A stretch of DNA of 34,327 nucleotides from positions 1-34,327 of the IMG/VR virus record IMGVR_UViG_3300005935_000064; one strand, given 5' to 3'. The stretch's first letter is position 1; each line of letters starts with the position of its first letter. This stretch comes from a virus. A program made the position numbers and the translations under genes. Positions 1-6,912 of this stretch are shown here, in pieces. Under the pieces are notes generated by a model. It did not search any database, was not told where the DNA came from, and saw nothing but the letters and a program-made list of their open reading frames with translations.

Positions 1-707
1 GGTACTCTTCTATAATCGAATCTGGTCTTTCCCCAATTACCAGTTGCTTTAGATTTAGTCGCGCCAACGTAAGCGAATGAACATAAACATCCGCTGGGTT
101 CAAAATCGAGAACCTTTTTTCCAGCATAAGAGTACCCAATTAACTGAGGACTTCTATTCGCTTCCATAATAACTTTAGCCAAATACCAACCAGTTGTTTT
201 GAAATCCCAAATCCAGTTGACGTTATCCATTCTGACGCCTAAATCTATTTTACCTGTAAATGTAATAGGCGGTAATCCAGTTAAAAGATTTGCTTCAACT
301 TGACTTTCAGGTTCTATAGGGCAGGAAAATTTTTGCTCCGTATGTAAAACTTCTATGTAATTACGATCATCACTGAAAAATTCGAGATACGCTTGAAATG
401 CTTCTACTGCGGTGTTGTAATTTCTATAGTCATCAATGAATGTTTTCTTCTCTGTTTCTTTATCCCATACTTCTTTGCCGAGTTCCAATCCGGCAGAGAG
501 TGCTTTGATGTGTGCATTCTGGTCTTCCGGCCAACCATTTTTAATAATATCTCTATGAAATCCTTCCTGAATACCATGCCAAGTAGAACCATATCGTAAT
601 GCTGTAGAGCCAAAGTCAGTTTGTAATCCCTTCTCATGTTGCAAAAAGAATTTCATCTGACATAAGCGATAAGTACTGCGTTTGGTATTATCTACGATTA
701 ATTCCAT
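1..707 (-). CDS. RecB-like PD-(D/E)XK nuclease, C-terminus cut by window edge
   Basis: The first 235 codons of a gene that runs off the left edge. ATG at 707 is preceded by AAGGAG. The nuclease core is visible: GKIDLG (residues 152-157, Asp155), WDFKTT (167-172, Asp168 and Lys170) and QLIGY (188-192, Gln/Tyr of the RecB/AddB motif). A family-typical N-terminus, STYRLCQMKFFLQHEKGL, spans 11-28. This D...DxK...QxxxY layout is that of RecB-family/Cas4-like exonucleases, which process DNA ends in recombination or replication. Cys16, Cys207 and Cys209 could belong to a Cas4/AddB-type Fe-S cluster, but the end of the protein is missing. The gene lies after a 358-nt leader with RNA-like structure. 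Confident in the fold, not in the exact role. Confidence 0.85.
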   Translation of the reverse strand, partial: MELIVDNTKRSTYRLCQMKFFLQHEKGLQTDFGSTALRYGSTWHGIQEGFHRDIIKNGWPEDQNAHIKALSAGLELGKEVWDKETEKKTFIDDYRNYNTAVEAFQAYLEFFSDDRNYIEVLHTEQKFSCPIEPESQVEANLLTGLPPITFTGKIDLGVRMDNVNWIWDFKTTGWYLAKVIMEANRSPQLIGYSYAGKKVLDFEPSGCLCSFAYVGATKSKATGNWGKTRFDYRRV

Positions 708-722
708 CTTTCACTCCTTAGT

Positions 723-756
723 ATAGGGGCAGAAGGTTGCTTTCTCCTGTCCCTAT
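723..756. other. Hairpin upstream of nuclease ribosome binding site
   Basis: The arms ATAGGGGCAG (723-732) and CTGTCCCTAT (747-756) pair over 10 positions. Pairing is complete, with one G-U, only in a + strand transcript; in the - strand transcript one A-C mismatch results. There is no U-tract, so it is not a classical terminator. It sits just upstream of the nuclease gene's AAGGAG. Confidence 0.35.
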
Positions 757-782
757 AAGTTAAATACATATGTGTTTAGTCG

Positions 783-854
783 CTAACTAACATTACTCTG
801 AGTGAAACTACCTGAAACTCTTACGAGCAATATGCCTTTTACTTCTTCACCCAT
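783..854 (-). CDS. Possible 23-codon leader ORF
   Basis: ATG at 854, preceded by AGGTG at 5 nt spacing, encodes MGEEVKGILLVRVSGSFTQS plus three residues, then TAG. A second 23-codon frame (847-918, no ribosome binding site) ends overlapping this start, in the manner of translational coupling. Both lie in the leader of the nuclease gene. They may be chance frames; I include them because the overlap style matches the real genes nearby. Confidence 0.2.
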   Translation of the reverse strand: MGEEVKGILLVRVSGSFTQSNVS

Positions 855-928
855 ATTCGCACCTGTCAAGTAGAGCAGTAACATCATGGTCTTGATCTGC
901 AAGCTCGCAGTTACACATATTAATTAAA

Positions 929-1024
929 TGAGGGGCAGGATTACTTTGCTCGATACTTAATAAGCGTACAAAAGCACGTCGAGTCGTTCTCAGTAATCAG
1001 GCCGTTAACCTTTTCCGCCCCTCA
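929..1024 (-). ncRNA. Candidate structured RNA in nuclease leader
   Basis: Nested perfect inverted repeats: TGAGGGGC/GCCCCTCA (929-936 with 1017-1024), GATTACT/AGTAATC (939-945 with 992-998) and CTCGA/TCGAG (949-953 with 979-983). An inner hairpin at 965-978 (CGTGC-TTTT-GTACG, - strand sense) needs a G-U pair that exists only in the - strand transcript. Four stacked helices in 96 nt, in the direction of transcription, suggest a folded leader or small RNA. It is not a tRNA: it has no T-arm or anticodon arm. I do not recognise a known class. Confidence 0.5.
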
Positions 1025-1065
1025 ATACAAGCCGGTACTAAGATACTATCTCAGTCGCCACTTGC

Positions 1066-1542
1066 TTACGCATTGGCCGGAAGAACCTGAAGTTTAATGA
1101 GCAGACCCTTGAAAATTTCCTTCTCAGCTCCCTCTTCCATCGCATTGTACGTAGACATAATGTCATTCTTACTGATCTTCGGTGATGCCGGAGCTCGAAC
1201 CGACCAGTTACCAGCGGCCAGACCATCATAAACTTTTTGAATAGCATCAACGGCATCTTTACCCTTCTTACCGGCAGCGGCATCGCCAAGTTTCTGAGTG
1301 AGACCATAAGGCATAAGATTAGCCTGAATCTCAGCCGGAAGAGCTGCCGCGTCAAACGTAAGAACCGTGCCCGTATCCGCTTCAGTAATCGTAAGAATAT
1401 TACCCTCAATAACCTTGGCAAGTTTACGTGTGCGTTTCGTAACCGGAATCTCGGGAACAGGAACAAGTTCCGTCTCAACTGCTGCATCAATTGCTGAATT
1501 GTCTGCGCCCATACCACTTGCAACTCTATTTCTTTTAGACAT
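1066..1542 (-). CDS. Conserved-looking phage protein of unknown function
   Basis: 158 residues, ATG at 1542 with AAAGGAG upstream, starting 3 nt after the stop of the ribbon-helix-helix gene; the two probably form one transcript from the promoter at 1806-1834. The first 35 residues are polar and likely disordered. A compact domain follows from about residue 38 (LAKVIEGNILTITEADTG) through NWSVRAPASPKISKNDI to the C-terminus. There is no transmembrane segment or recognisable catalytic motif. Base composition is less AT-rich than in neighbouring genes, which may reflect high expression or a different origin. I do not recognise the family with certainty. Confidence 0.8.
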   Translation of the reverse strand: MSKRNRVASGMGADNSAIDAAVETELVPVPEIPVTKRTRKLAKVIEGNILTITEADTGTVLTFDAAALPAEIQANLMPYGLTQKLGDAAAGKKGKDAVDAIQKVYDGLAAGNWSVRAPASPKISKNDIMSTYNAMEEGAEKEIFKGLLIKLQVLPANA

Positions 1543-1544
1543 AT

Positions 1545-1775
1545 TTAATTCTCCTTTAAATCGTTAATTGTTTCAATTAAGTTAGTAGTTAATTTAAGAT
1601 TACCCTTAGCTTCCTCCGAACTACCTCCTCCTTTCACTTCATTTTTTTCTAACATATCAATTGTATTCAGCACACTTTGCCGTAACAATTCTTCTAAGGT
1701 GACAGACAAGTCTATCGCCTTTTTTCTTATTCGTTTGTACTCTACGTCCGACACTCTGGCTTGAATGTGTTTCAT
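1545..1775 (-). CDS. Ribbon-helix-helix DNA-binding protein
   Basis: 76 residues, ATG at 1775 preceded by AAAGGGGCGGATC. Residues 1-40 (MKHIQARVSDVEYKRIRKKA, then a second helix ending LLRQSVLN) fit the ribbon-helix-helix fold: one beta strand of alternating residues, then two helices. The family (Arc, CopG, ParD types) binds DNA as dimers and usually represses its own promoter. The tail after residue 45 is Gly/Ser- and Lys-rich. The gene follows directly after a well-formed promoter, so autoregulation is a reasonable inference. It could instead be an antitoxin-like protein, but no toxin gene is adjacent. Confidence 0.75.
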   Translation of the reverse strand: MKHIQARVSDVEYKRIRKKAIDLSVTLEELLRQSVLNTIDMLEKNEVKGGGSSEEAKGNLKLTTNLIETINDLKEN

Positions 1776-1805
1776 GATCCGCCCCTTTCACAACGTCATA
1801 AATAC

Positions 1806-1834
1806 ACCATAACACAAACGAACGTAGGGTGCAA
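1806..1834 (-). promoter_or_regulatory. Promoter for the ribbon-helix-helix gene
   Basis: - strand TTGCAC (1834-1829), 17 nt spacer, TATGGT (1811-1806). Transcription would start near 1799, 24 nt before the ATG at 1775. The same TATGGT -10 box with a 17-nt spacer is used in the rightward promoter at 14,016. AACGT occurs on both sides (1784-1788 and 1820-1824) and could be an operator half-site. Confidence 0.65.
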
Positions 1835-1861
1835 GCTTTTTATTTTAGGAAATGAAATAAT

Positions 1862-2263
1862 TTAAGTAAAGAAATCAAGAATTTCATCACTGGTTAGGCC
1901 ATTCAGAGTGTCCTCGATCTCTTCTCTTTTCTTACCATCCTTCAACATAAGGCTAATCATTCGTTCCCGTTCGGGATCAATGGATACTGTTGAGAAGCCA
2001 CCATCCTGATCTCTAAAGAATGCTGTAAACGGAGCTCGAAATTTTCTTTCCAATACTACATATTGCTTAGAGTCTTTAAGAGTTTTATTGATAAAGATCT
2101 GACTTGCATGAACTGTATCAATACGAGAAAACTCTGTTCTTTCAGTCTCGAATTCGTTAGCCATAATTGTTTGTTCCTTCTTGTTAGCTACCCGGACAAA
2201 GATAGCCTGCCCTACCTCCAATTTCTTAGCTTGGTTGAACCAAACCTGTGCTATTTCACTCAA
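1862..2263 (-). CDS. Unknown protein, paralogue of the 5056-5421 product
   Basis: 133 residues starting with TTG at 2263, chosen because AAAGGAGG lies 8 nt upstream and no ATG follows closely; the start overlaps the stop of the previous gene (TTTTGA). The C-terminal third (a strand-rich segment ending FRDQDGG, then RERMISLMLKDGKKREEIED) resembles the 5056-5421 product (WIRDEEGN, then ETRMAELMRKDGMSEEDIEA), so the two are probably an old duplication. The closing helix-turn-helix-like region could bind nucleic acid, but there is no clear motif. Function unknown. Confidence 0.75.
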   Translation of the reverse strand: MSEIAQVWFNQAKKLEVGQAIFVRVANKKEQTIMANEFETERTEFSRIDTVHASQIFINKTLKDSKQYVVLERKFRAPFTAFFRDQDGGFSTVSIDPERERMISLMLKDGKKREEIEDTLNGLTSDEILDFFT

Positions 2264-2646
2264 AAGTGTATCCTCCTTTTAAAAGATTCACGCTGTATTT
2301 CATCGCGTACTGACTGTGGACCATCAACAGCATGACGATTTATCAACATGTTAATTAAAGTTTTCTTATTCATTTGACCTAAAACTATTTCACAATCCTT
2401 ACATACGCTGACCTTGGCATTTAAAACTTCATCATACTTCAATACATGGCTATTTTGCACTAACTCCTCATCCTTAGTCCATGTATTTCCTTGTTTCAAC
2501 AAGCTAAAATATTGAACTGTTCTTGTTCGACATAAGCCACACTGCACAGTTGATCTAAGTATTTTATACTCTGGTTCAACCACTTTTTGTATCTTAATCC
2601 CTAACTTTTTAATTATAGCTAATTCTGCGGAATTAAAATCTGCCAT
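2260..2646 (-). CDS. Putative zinc-binding protein, unknown function
   Basis: 128 residues, ATG at 2646, three bases after the stop of the interrupted gene upstream. Two cysteine pairs, CGLC (about residue 36) and CKDC (about residue 82), are spaced as in a treble-clef or zinc-ribbon domain. The N-terminus (FNSAELAIIKKLGIKIQKV) is helical and amphipathic. It overlaps the TTG-started gene downstream by 4 nt, suggesting coupled translation. I do not recognise the family. Confidence 0.75.
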   Translation of the reverse strand: MADFNSAELAIIKKLGIKIQKVVEPEYKILRSTVQCGLCRTRTVQYFSLLKQGNTWTKDEELVQNSHVLKYDEVLNAKVSVCKDCEIVLGQMNKKTLINMLINRHAVDGPQSVRDEIQRESFKRRIHF

Positions 2647-2648
2647 AG

Positions 2649-2900
2649 TTATACCTCTCTATCAGTAAAACCAAACACTTCATATCCTTCAAGATGAACT
2701 ATATGAGCATCCCAATTAATTCTCGTATCAAATCCATATGGTTCTATAGTAATATTTTGGCAGTTGTATCTATCGTTTATCCCAAACTAATCTATAGAAT
2801 TTTGCAAGTAATCTATTAAATCCTGCCTTGTGTCAAAAAGTTGTACTGTAAGCATAGAATCAACCAGTATTTCTTTATGATCTCGATACTTAAATGCCAT
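2649..2900 (-). pseudogene. Small gene interrupted by an in-frame amber codon
   Basis: ATG at 2900 has a good ribosome binding site (AAGGA, 7 nt) and overlaps the previous gene's end by 11 nt, as real genes here do. The frame reads 37 residues (MAFKYRDHKEILVDSM...), meets TAG at 2789-2787, then continues with 45 protein-like codons (FGINDRYNCQNITIEPYGF...) to TAA exactly 2 nt before the next gene's ATG. Spacing on both sides fits an 83-residue product. TAG is used as an ordinary stop elsewhere in the window (for example 28494-28496), so this is not a general code change. It is a nonsense mutation, a readthrough site or a sequencing error. Confidence 0.7.
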
Positions 2901-3129
2901 CACATTCCTTCTCAAATGAATTAAATCCTGTAATTTTAAATTGGGAAAGTAAGTTTATAGCTTTCCCTATCTTATTCAACCTTAGCATCTTCTTGACTTT
3001 CCGTACAATAAACTCTGAATCAATTGGGTAAGTGTACAGTTTACCATTGATAGCTACTTTGATTTCCCAGACACCAAAGCAATCTTTTACCTCTGAAACG
3101 ATTAGCATTTTTACTCTGCTTTTACTCAT
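2890..3129 (-). CDS. Unknown small protein
   Basis: 79 residues, ATG at 3129 overlapping the previous stop (ATGA). A beta-rich N-terminal half (VWEIKVAINGKLYTYPID, about 20-37) is followed by a basic helix (RKVKKMLRLNKIGKAINLL). There are no cysteine pairs and no membrane segment. Translation is probably coupled to the 3126-3497 gene. Function unknown. Confidence 0.7.
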   Translation of the reverse strand: MSKSRVKMLIVSEVKDCFGVWEIKVAINGKLYTYPIDSEFIVRKVKKMLRLNKIGKAINLLSQFKITGFNSFEKECDGI

Positions 3130-3497
3130 CGGAGTACATTTAGTGTGAGTATAAGTGGTCCACGAACTGTAGTCATAACTTGGTCTTGTAGTCTATATTT
3201 TACGTCGCTAGTAGTACTGCCTTTTCTAAATCCGAGAACAAGTTGTCCAGTATAAATGTCATATAAAATTAAAGTATCTTTATCCACTAATGCTTGTACC
3301 ATAACACCTGTACATGTACCTCGATCTTCCCACTGAAAGAACATTCCTGATTTAAGAAGATCTTTAAATGCATCAGGAAATAATTCCCTTAACACTTTAT
3401 CAGCTTCTTTACTCTCATCTGCTGCTGTCCTAATCTGTGCCGCTGTTGGGCATTCGATTGGGTTTTTTCCATACATCTCTTTATATTTCCTATCCAT
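3126..3497 (-). CDS. Unknown protein
   Basis: 123 residues, ATG at 3497 with AAGGAGGAAG upstream, 15 nt after the ligase stop. The N-terminal 45 residues are charged and helical; the remainder (GMFFQWEDRGTCTGVMVQAL, then DTLILYDIYTGQLVLGF) looks like a small beta-barrel or sandwich. Its position downstream of the DNA ligase suggests a DNA-metabolism role, but no motif supports this. Confidence 0.7.
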   Translation of the reverse strand: MDRKYKEMYGKNPIECPTAAQIRTAADESKEADKVLRELFPDAFKDLLKSGMFFQWEDRGTCTGVMVQALVDKDTLILYDIYTGQLVLGFRKGSTTSDVKYRLQDQVMTTVRGPLILTLNVLR

Positions 3498-3511
3498 AAG
3501 TTACTTCCTCC

Positions 3512-4414
3512 TTAATCTATAGCTAAATCCCAAGATGGTCTAATTTTAATAACACTGGGCATCCTTGGTTTATATCTGCTACCATACTTTTGGTACTTAA
3601 TCGTAGCTGTTTGTCCAATGTAACTAGTCCTGTTGTCCCAAATAAATTGTTTAGCTTTATCATTGAATCCCTTACCCGCAGCTGCACGAAATGGTTTCTT
3701 CCACAGTGGTGATTTAAGAACAAAGGCACCAAGAGTACCAGCTGGAAACATATTCTCTTTACAATAAGATCGTTTTGTTAAGCCCATCTCATTTATTACA
3801 GCTTCATTAAAGTTCATCATCTTTTCTTCCATACCAATAACAAGTACTTCAACTTCTACAAACGGTTTACGCTTAAAGATATTCTTTTCTCTAAATGTAC
3901 ATCTGCCTTCTTTATAACCTCCTTTAATATCCCTGATCATTACGCCTTCATAGCCACTTGCAAGCATTTCTGCCTCATAAAGAAGTACCTCGTCAGGGGA
4001 ATAAAGAAATCTCTGTTCAAGCGGTATTATCCTATTATACTGCATAGGCATTCGTTCAAGCCAGCGTTCTCTATAAGGTTTCTTAATAGAATAGTTATCA
4101 AAGACATAGAAGTGAAAGTTTGGCTGGCCGTTAAATCTCCTTAGTGGCCCGGAAGTATTGTGGAATGCATCAGGGTCTTTCGGGTTACCCACAACAATTT
4201 CGCCATCCAGTCCAGAGTACAACGGACTACTTAATTCAGCTCTAACAAAAGCATTCTGAAATGGTTTCATAGTTGATGTGTAAGGCTGATCGTATACAGT
4301 ACAACGGAAGCCATCTAACTTTGGGCTACCTGCTACAGGATATGCCAACTGTTCAAGCTCGAAATTTGTAATTACATCAGTTGGTGCTTTCATTGGTCGC
4401 TTAATATTATTCAT
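3512..4414 (-). CDS. ATP-dependent DNA ligase
   Basis: Seals nicks by forming a lysyl-AMP intermediate. Nucleotidyltransferase motifs are in order: KLDGFR (32-37, Lys32 the nucleophile), DGE (70-72), FYVFDN (102-107), EGVMIRD (156-162) and FKRKPF (180-185). An OB-fold domain follows from about 187 to the end of the 300-residue protein. ATG at 4414 is preferred over an upstream start at 4474: CCGGAGGG lies just before it and it overlaps the previous gene's stop as neighbours do. The length is typical of compact phage ligases. With the RecB-like nuclease it indicates that this arm encodes replication and repair. Confidence 0.93.
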   Translation of the reverse strand: MNNIKRPMKAPTDVITNFELEQLAYPVAGSPKLDGFRCTVYDQPYTSTMKPFQNAFVRAELSSPLYSGLDGEIVVGNPKDPDAFHNTSGPLRRFNGQPNFHFYVFDNYSIKKPYRERWLERMPMQYNRIIPLEQRFLYSPDEVLLYEAEMLASGYEGVMIRDIKGGYKEGRCTFREKNIFKRKPFVEVEVLVIGMEEKMMNFNEAVINEMGLTKRSYCKENMFPAGTLGAFVLKSPLWKKPFRAAAGKGFNDKAKQFIWDNRTSYIGQTATIKYQKYGSRYKPRMPSVIKIRPSWDLAID

Positions 4415-4634
4415 TGTCCCTCCGGTATAAGTCCCAAGAAGTCTCATTTTTGACTCTCCACCAGCCAAGCACAAAATTTATATGCCTTAAAGCTTCCCTT
4501 AAAGTGTTTCGTTCCGCATTCAGTGTTGTAGGATCATGGATTAATCCTGTTAATCGTGACTGTATAGAATGAAGCGAACCGTAGTTCAAGAACACTCTCT
4601 TTTGCTGCCACTTCTGCTTTAATGATCTAGCCAT
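4407..4634 (-). CDS. Unknown small basic protein
   Basis: 75 residues, ATG at 4634 overlapping the previous stop by 8 nt, with AGGAGG about 10 nt upstream. It is basic at the N-terminus (ARSLKQKWQQKR) and largely helical, with tryptophans near the end (FVLGWWRVKNETSWDLYRR). It ends overlapping the ligase start, so it is probably coupled to ligase translation. No family recognised. Confidence 0.65.
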   Translation of the reverse strand: MARSLKQKWQQKRVFLNYGSLHSIQSRLTGLIHDPTTLNAERNTLREALRHINFVLGWWRVKNETSWDLYRRDNE

Positions 4635-4911
4635 TCTTATTTTTCCTCCTTGCTTTTGCAGCGAGTTTATTCTTCTTTCTATTCTTACTCTTCTTCTTGA
4701 TCTGTACCATATTTGATTCTTTCAGTGCAATCCTATCAGTCTTACTACGCCGGACACAAACAAGTTCACCTGTGATATTATCAAGTGAAGCTACTTCATT
4801 CACAGGCTCTTCTTCAGCGCAAACTGTTACTATATCTGGAAAATCATTCTTAACTTTTTCATTAAGAATAGTACTAAGATATTCTGTTGCTGCCATTACA
4901 GTGCTACTCAT
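4627..4911 (-). CDS. Unknown protein with highly basic tail
   Basis: 94 residues, ATG at 4911. Residues 1-70 are mixed and acidic; the last 24 are almost all Lys/Arg/Asn (KKKSKNRKKNKLAAKARRKN), a disordered nucleic-acid-binding tail. The start overlaps the stop of the small membrane protein upstream (GATGAGTAG). Function unknown; nucleic-acid binding is inferred only from charge. Confidence 0.7.
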   Translation of the reverse strand: MSSTVMAATEYLSTILNEKVKNDFPDIVTVCAEEEPVNEVASLDNITGELVCVRRSKTDRIALKESNMVQIKKKSKNRKKNKLAAKARRKNKNG

Positions 4912-5005
4912 CGTACAAGTCCTTCGATCCGATTCTAATTAAAGTCCAAAGCCAAATAGCAAATATAGCTATCACTGCAAGGCATACGCATATACTTACT
5001 AACAT
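4904..5005 (-). CDS. Single-pass membrane micro-protein
   Basis: 33 residues, ATG at 5005 preceded by AAGGA at 8 nt spacing. Residues 1-23 (MLVSICVCLAVIAIFAIWLW and on) form one hydrophobic helix, followed by a short charged tail (RIGSKDLYDE). It overlaps the next gene's start, confirming the operon pattern. It starts 15 nt after a copy of the dispersed inverted repeat. Holin- or superinfection-type roles are possible for such proteins, but nothing here proves one. Confidence 0.65.
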   Translation of the reverse strand: MLVSICVCLAVIAIFAIWLWTLIRIGSKDLYDE

Positions 5006-5019
5006 TATACCATTCCTTC

Positions 5020-5050
5020 CAGGTAAAAAGTCAAATATTGACCTTTCTGA
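5020..5050 (-). repeat. Dispersed inverted repeat, copy 1
   Basis: In the transcribed direction it reads CAGAAAGGTCAATATTTGAC followed by TTTTTACCTGG. It begins 5 nt after the stop of the 5056-5421 gene and ends 15 nt before the micro-protein start. A 32-nt stretch (5019-5050) is identical to copy 6 at 28501-28532, on the opposite genomic strand but in the same orientation relative to transcription. Confidence 0.85.
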
Positions 5051-5055
5051 CGATA

Positions 5056-5421
5056 TCATCCATCTTCTTCTGTTGTTATTAATGCTTCTATATCCTCTTC
5101 AGACATACCATCCTTACGCATTAATTCCGCCATGCGTGTCTCTTCTTTACTACGACTTTTAGGTGCCGGCGTAAGATTTCCTTCCTCATCTCGTATCCAG
5201 CGATCTAAATTCGTTATATCCTTTTTATAGATTCTGACAAAATAATTACCATTTTCCTCCATCTTCTGAATCCCAACTAATTCAATTACAGAATCTGGCA
5301 GTCTCCGTTTATGGTTGAAGGCAGAAACACGCATGGATTCAGCATGCTTCTTATCTGTAGCATGGATGAATTCCTCTCCGCCTTCAATTGCTATTTTTTC
5401 AACAATATCTCTAAGTGACAT
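5056..5421 (-). CDS. Unknown protein, paralogue of the 1862-2263 product
   Basis: 121 residues, ATG at 5421 with AAGGAG upstream. It has strand-rich central segments (DSVIELVGIQKMEENGNYFV) and a C-terminal helical pair (ETRMAELMRKDGMSEEDIEA) that matches the end of the 1862-2263 product. The stop is followed after 5 nt by a dispersed repeat. Function unknown. Confidence 0.75.
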   Translation of the reverse strand: MSLRDIVEKIAIEGGEEFIHATDKKHAESMRVSAFNHKRRLPDSVIELVGIQKMEENGNYFVRIYKKDITNLDRWIRDEEGNLTPAPKSRSKEETRMAELMRKDGMSEEDIEALITTEEDG

Positions 5422-5430
5422 AATTACTCC

Positions 5431-5655
5431 TTAATCAATTAATTCATGAATACAACGCATACAAAGTTGACTGGCTGTAACAGCATACGGCATCAACGCC
5501 TTTGAGAACTTGCGTTTATATGCTAATGACTCATAACCAGAAATAACATCTTTGTCACAACGCTGACATCTAAAGAAAGCTGTACAATGTTTCTTTCCTC
5601 CGAACAAAGACATTTTAATGTTATCAAAATCATCTACATATATTATATAACTCAT
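5431..5655 (-). CDS. Small zinc-finger-like protein
   Basis: 74 residues, ATG at 5655 with AAGGAG upstream. CQRC (about residue 30) and CMRC (about residue 65) are spaced by about 32 residues and probably hold one zinc ion. The N-terminus is hydrophobic and acidic (YIIYVDDFDNIKM). Neighbours are equally small and unknown. No family recognised. Confidence 0.7.
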   Translation of the reverse strand: MSYIIYVDDFDNIKMSLFGGKKHCTAFFRCQRCDKDVISGYESLAYKRKFSKALMPYAVTASQLCMRCIHELID

Positions 5656-5657
5656 AA

Positions 5658-5858
5658 TTACTCCTTTGTTTTTGATACTTCAACAACTTCATACCCAAGC
5701 TTTTTACCTATAAGTTTAGTTACTCTTCCCTCAAATATGACTTTATCATGATAATTTAATAGCAGAAATTTCCACTCTTTAGCAGTTATGCGCTGGAAAT
5801 AATCTGCGTATACCCAGTGACCATCGTGCAAGATACTTTCTTTTGTCATTACTTCCAT
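5658..5858 (-). CDS. Unknown small protein
   Basis: 66 residues from ATG at 5858, overlapping the previous stop by 10 nt; an internal ATG at 5849 is an alternative start. Beta-rich sequence (WKFLLLNYHDKVIFEGRVTK, about 29-48) suggests a small barrel. It has no cysteine and no membrane segment. Confidence 0.6.
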   Translation of the reverse strand: MEVMTKESILHDGHWVYADYFQRITAKEWKFLLLNYHDKVIFEGRVTKLIGKKLGYEVVEVSKTKE

Positions 5859-6214
5859 GGATTCCAGCCCTTTGACCGCAGTAATTTATAGCTTAACTGG
5901 ATACCCTTAATAGATCTCCCATGCGCTGTAGCGGTATCTGCAATAAAAGTAGCGAATGCGGCCATTAGGAATCTCTCCTCTACTTTATTCCAGGGTTCTC
6001 CAAAACAAGGTTTTCGTACTACCTTATGTTTCAATTCAGTCATAAGTGAATCAAATTCTGCAACACCTTCATGTGTAATATCTCCAGAAGCAACCGTCCT
6101 TAAACTATCCTTACCTTTTTTATAAGCCTCTTTAAGGGCCAAGTTTATTCTTTCCTGAATATCTGTTCGATTTTCTTGCAGTATCTGACCTGCCTCTATA
6201 CTAAAATCCGCCAT
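5849..6214 (-). CDS. Unknown helical protein
   Basis: 121 residues from ATG at 6214, chosen because AAAGGGAGAG lies 7-8 nt upstream; an in-frame ATG at 6265 gives a 138-residue alternative. It is mostly helical (IQERINLALKEAYKKGKDSL; ERFLMAAFATFIADTATAHG). The end, GIQLSYKLLRSKGWNPWK, is basic and aromatic. No motif recognised. Confidence 0.65.
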   Translation of the reverse strand: MADFSIEAGQILQENRTDIQERINLALKEAYKKGKDSLRTVASGDITHEGVAEFDSLMTELKHKVVRKPCFGEPWNKVEERFLMAAFATFIADTATAHGRSIKGIQLSYKLLRSKGWNPWK

Positions 6215-6266
6215 AGTATCTCTCCCTTTAATTTTATTTATTATTAGCTCTTTAGTCGGCCACATT

Positions 6267-6428
6267 TTACTTACCTCGTGTAAACATAAATTCTTTATAC
6301 GCTTTACCTTTACCTCTTCTCCATTTACTTGCCTGTCGTGCTGTAGCAGGGATATGTGCAGCCTCACAAGCCTTGTTAAAGGTTACGCTGTCTTTAGAAA
6401 ATTCCTTATTCGTCAGTCTTACTTTCAT
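6267..6428 (-). CDS. Small basic protein
   Basis: 53 residues, ATG at 6428 with AAGGAG about 8 nt upstream; it overlaps the previous gene by 23 nt. Sequence MKVRLTNKEFSKDSVTFNKA continues into ARQASKWRRGKGKAYKEFMF. The pattern resembles a short helix-turn-helix with a basic arm and may bind nucleic acid. Function unknown. Confidence 0.65.
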   Translation of the reverse strand: MKVRLTNKEFSKDSVTFNKACEAAHIPATARQASKWRRGKGKAYKEFMFTRGK

Positions 6429-6570
6429 CCTTATACTCCTTTTTGCCGTTAAATGGGCAGTTAAAACAAAACGGTGTTGCTCCTACAGTTTGGCAATCAC
6501 CATTCTGATTGTACTTTGTTTTATACCTGTATGAATGACACTTTACATAGGTGAAATTTTCTTCTTTCAC
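6406..6570 (-). CDS. Small cysteine-containing protein, GTG start
   Basis: 54 residues starting with GTG at 6570, next to the stop of the previous gene, with GGGAGG about 7 nt upstream. Cysteines at about 11, 26, 35 and 38 (CxH, C, CFNC) suggest a zinc site. The C-terminus is charged. The reading frame overlaps the next gene. Confidence 0.6.
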   Translation of the reverse strand: MKEENFTYVKCHSYRYKTKYNQNGDCQTVGATPFCFNCPFNGKKEYKDESKTDE

Positions 6571-6912
6571 TTACCACCTCCCGTGACAATAAGCTACTTC
6601 ACCATTAAGTCTAATAAAGTGACTGAAATCACTGGCCACTAAAACATAGCCATGTTTACGTCTAATGGCTACTTGCCGGGAATACTCTGCGGTGTTCTTA
6701 TATCCTCCGCAACTACCCTTCCAGATATTATCCGAAGCTGCGATAGGTTTGAAAAAGAAGAGAACAGCAAAGACTACTAACGCTGCGACTAAAACAATGA
6801 TGTAAGACGTCCACAGTTGCTCTTTATACCTACGCTTTTCGTTCTTTTCTGCCAATCTGTCCACATTAGCTAAATACGCTTGGTACTCTGCACGTTCGTA
6901 CTGTTCTATCAT
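6571..6912 (-). CDS. Membrane protein, one transmembrane helix
   Basis: 113 residues. A charged cytoplasmic-type N-terminus (1-36) is followed by a strong hydrophobic helix (YIIVLVAALVVFAVLFFF, 37-54), then a roughly 59-residue domain with two cysteines (SCGGY and AYCHGRW) that could form a disulphide outside the cell. Positive charges before the helix favour the N-in orientation. The start overlaps the stop of 6909-7094 (ATGA). A role at the host envelope is likely; the function is unknown. Confidence 0.7.
   Translation of the reverse strand: MIEQYERAEYQAYLANVDRLAEKNEKRRYKEQLWTSYIIVLVAALVVFAVLFFFKPIAASDNIWKGSCGGYKNTAEYSRQVAIRRKHGYVLVASDFSHFIRLNGEVAYCHGRW

Noticed and set aside
1038-1523. 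161-codon Arg/Leu-rich frame on the - strand
   Set aside because: It overlaps the better-supported gene 1066-1542 in another frame; its extreme Arg/Leu/Phe content is typical of a shadow frame.
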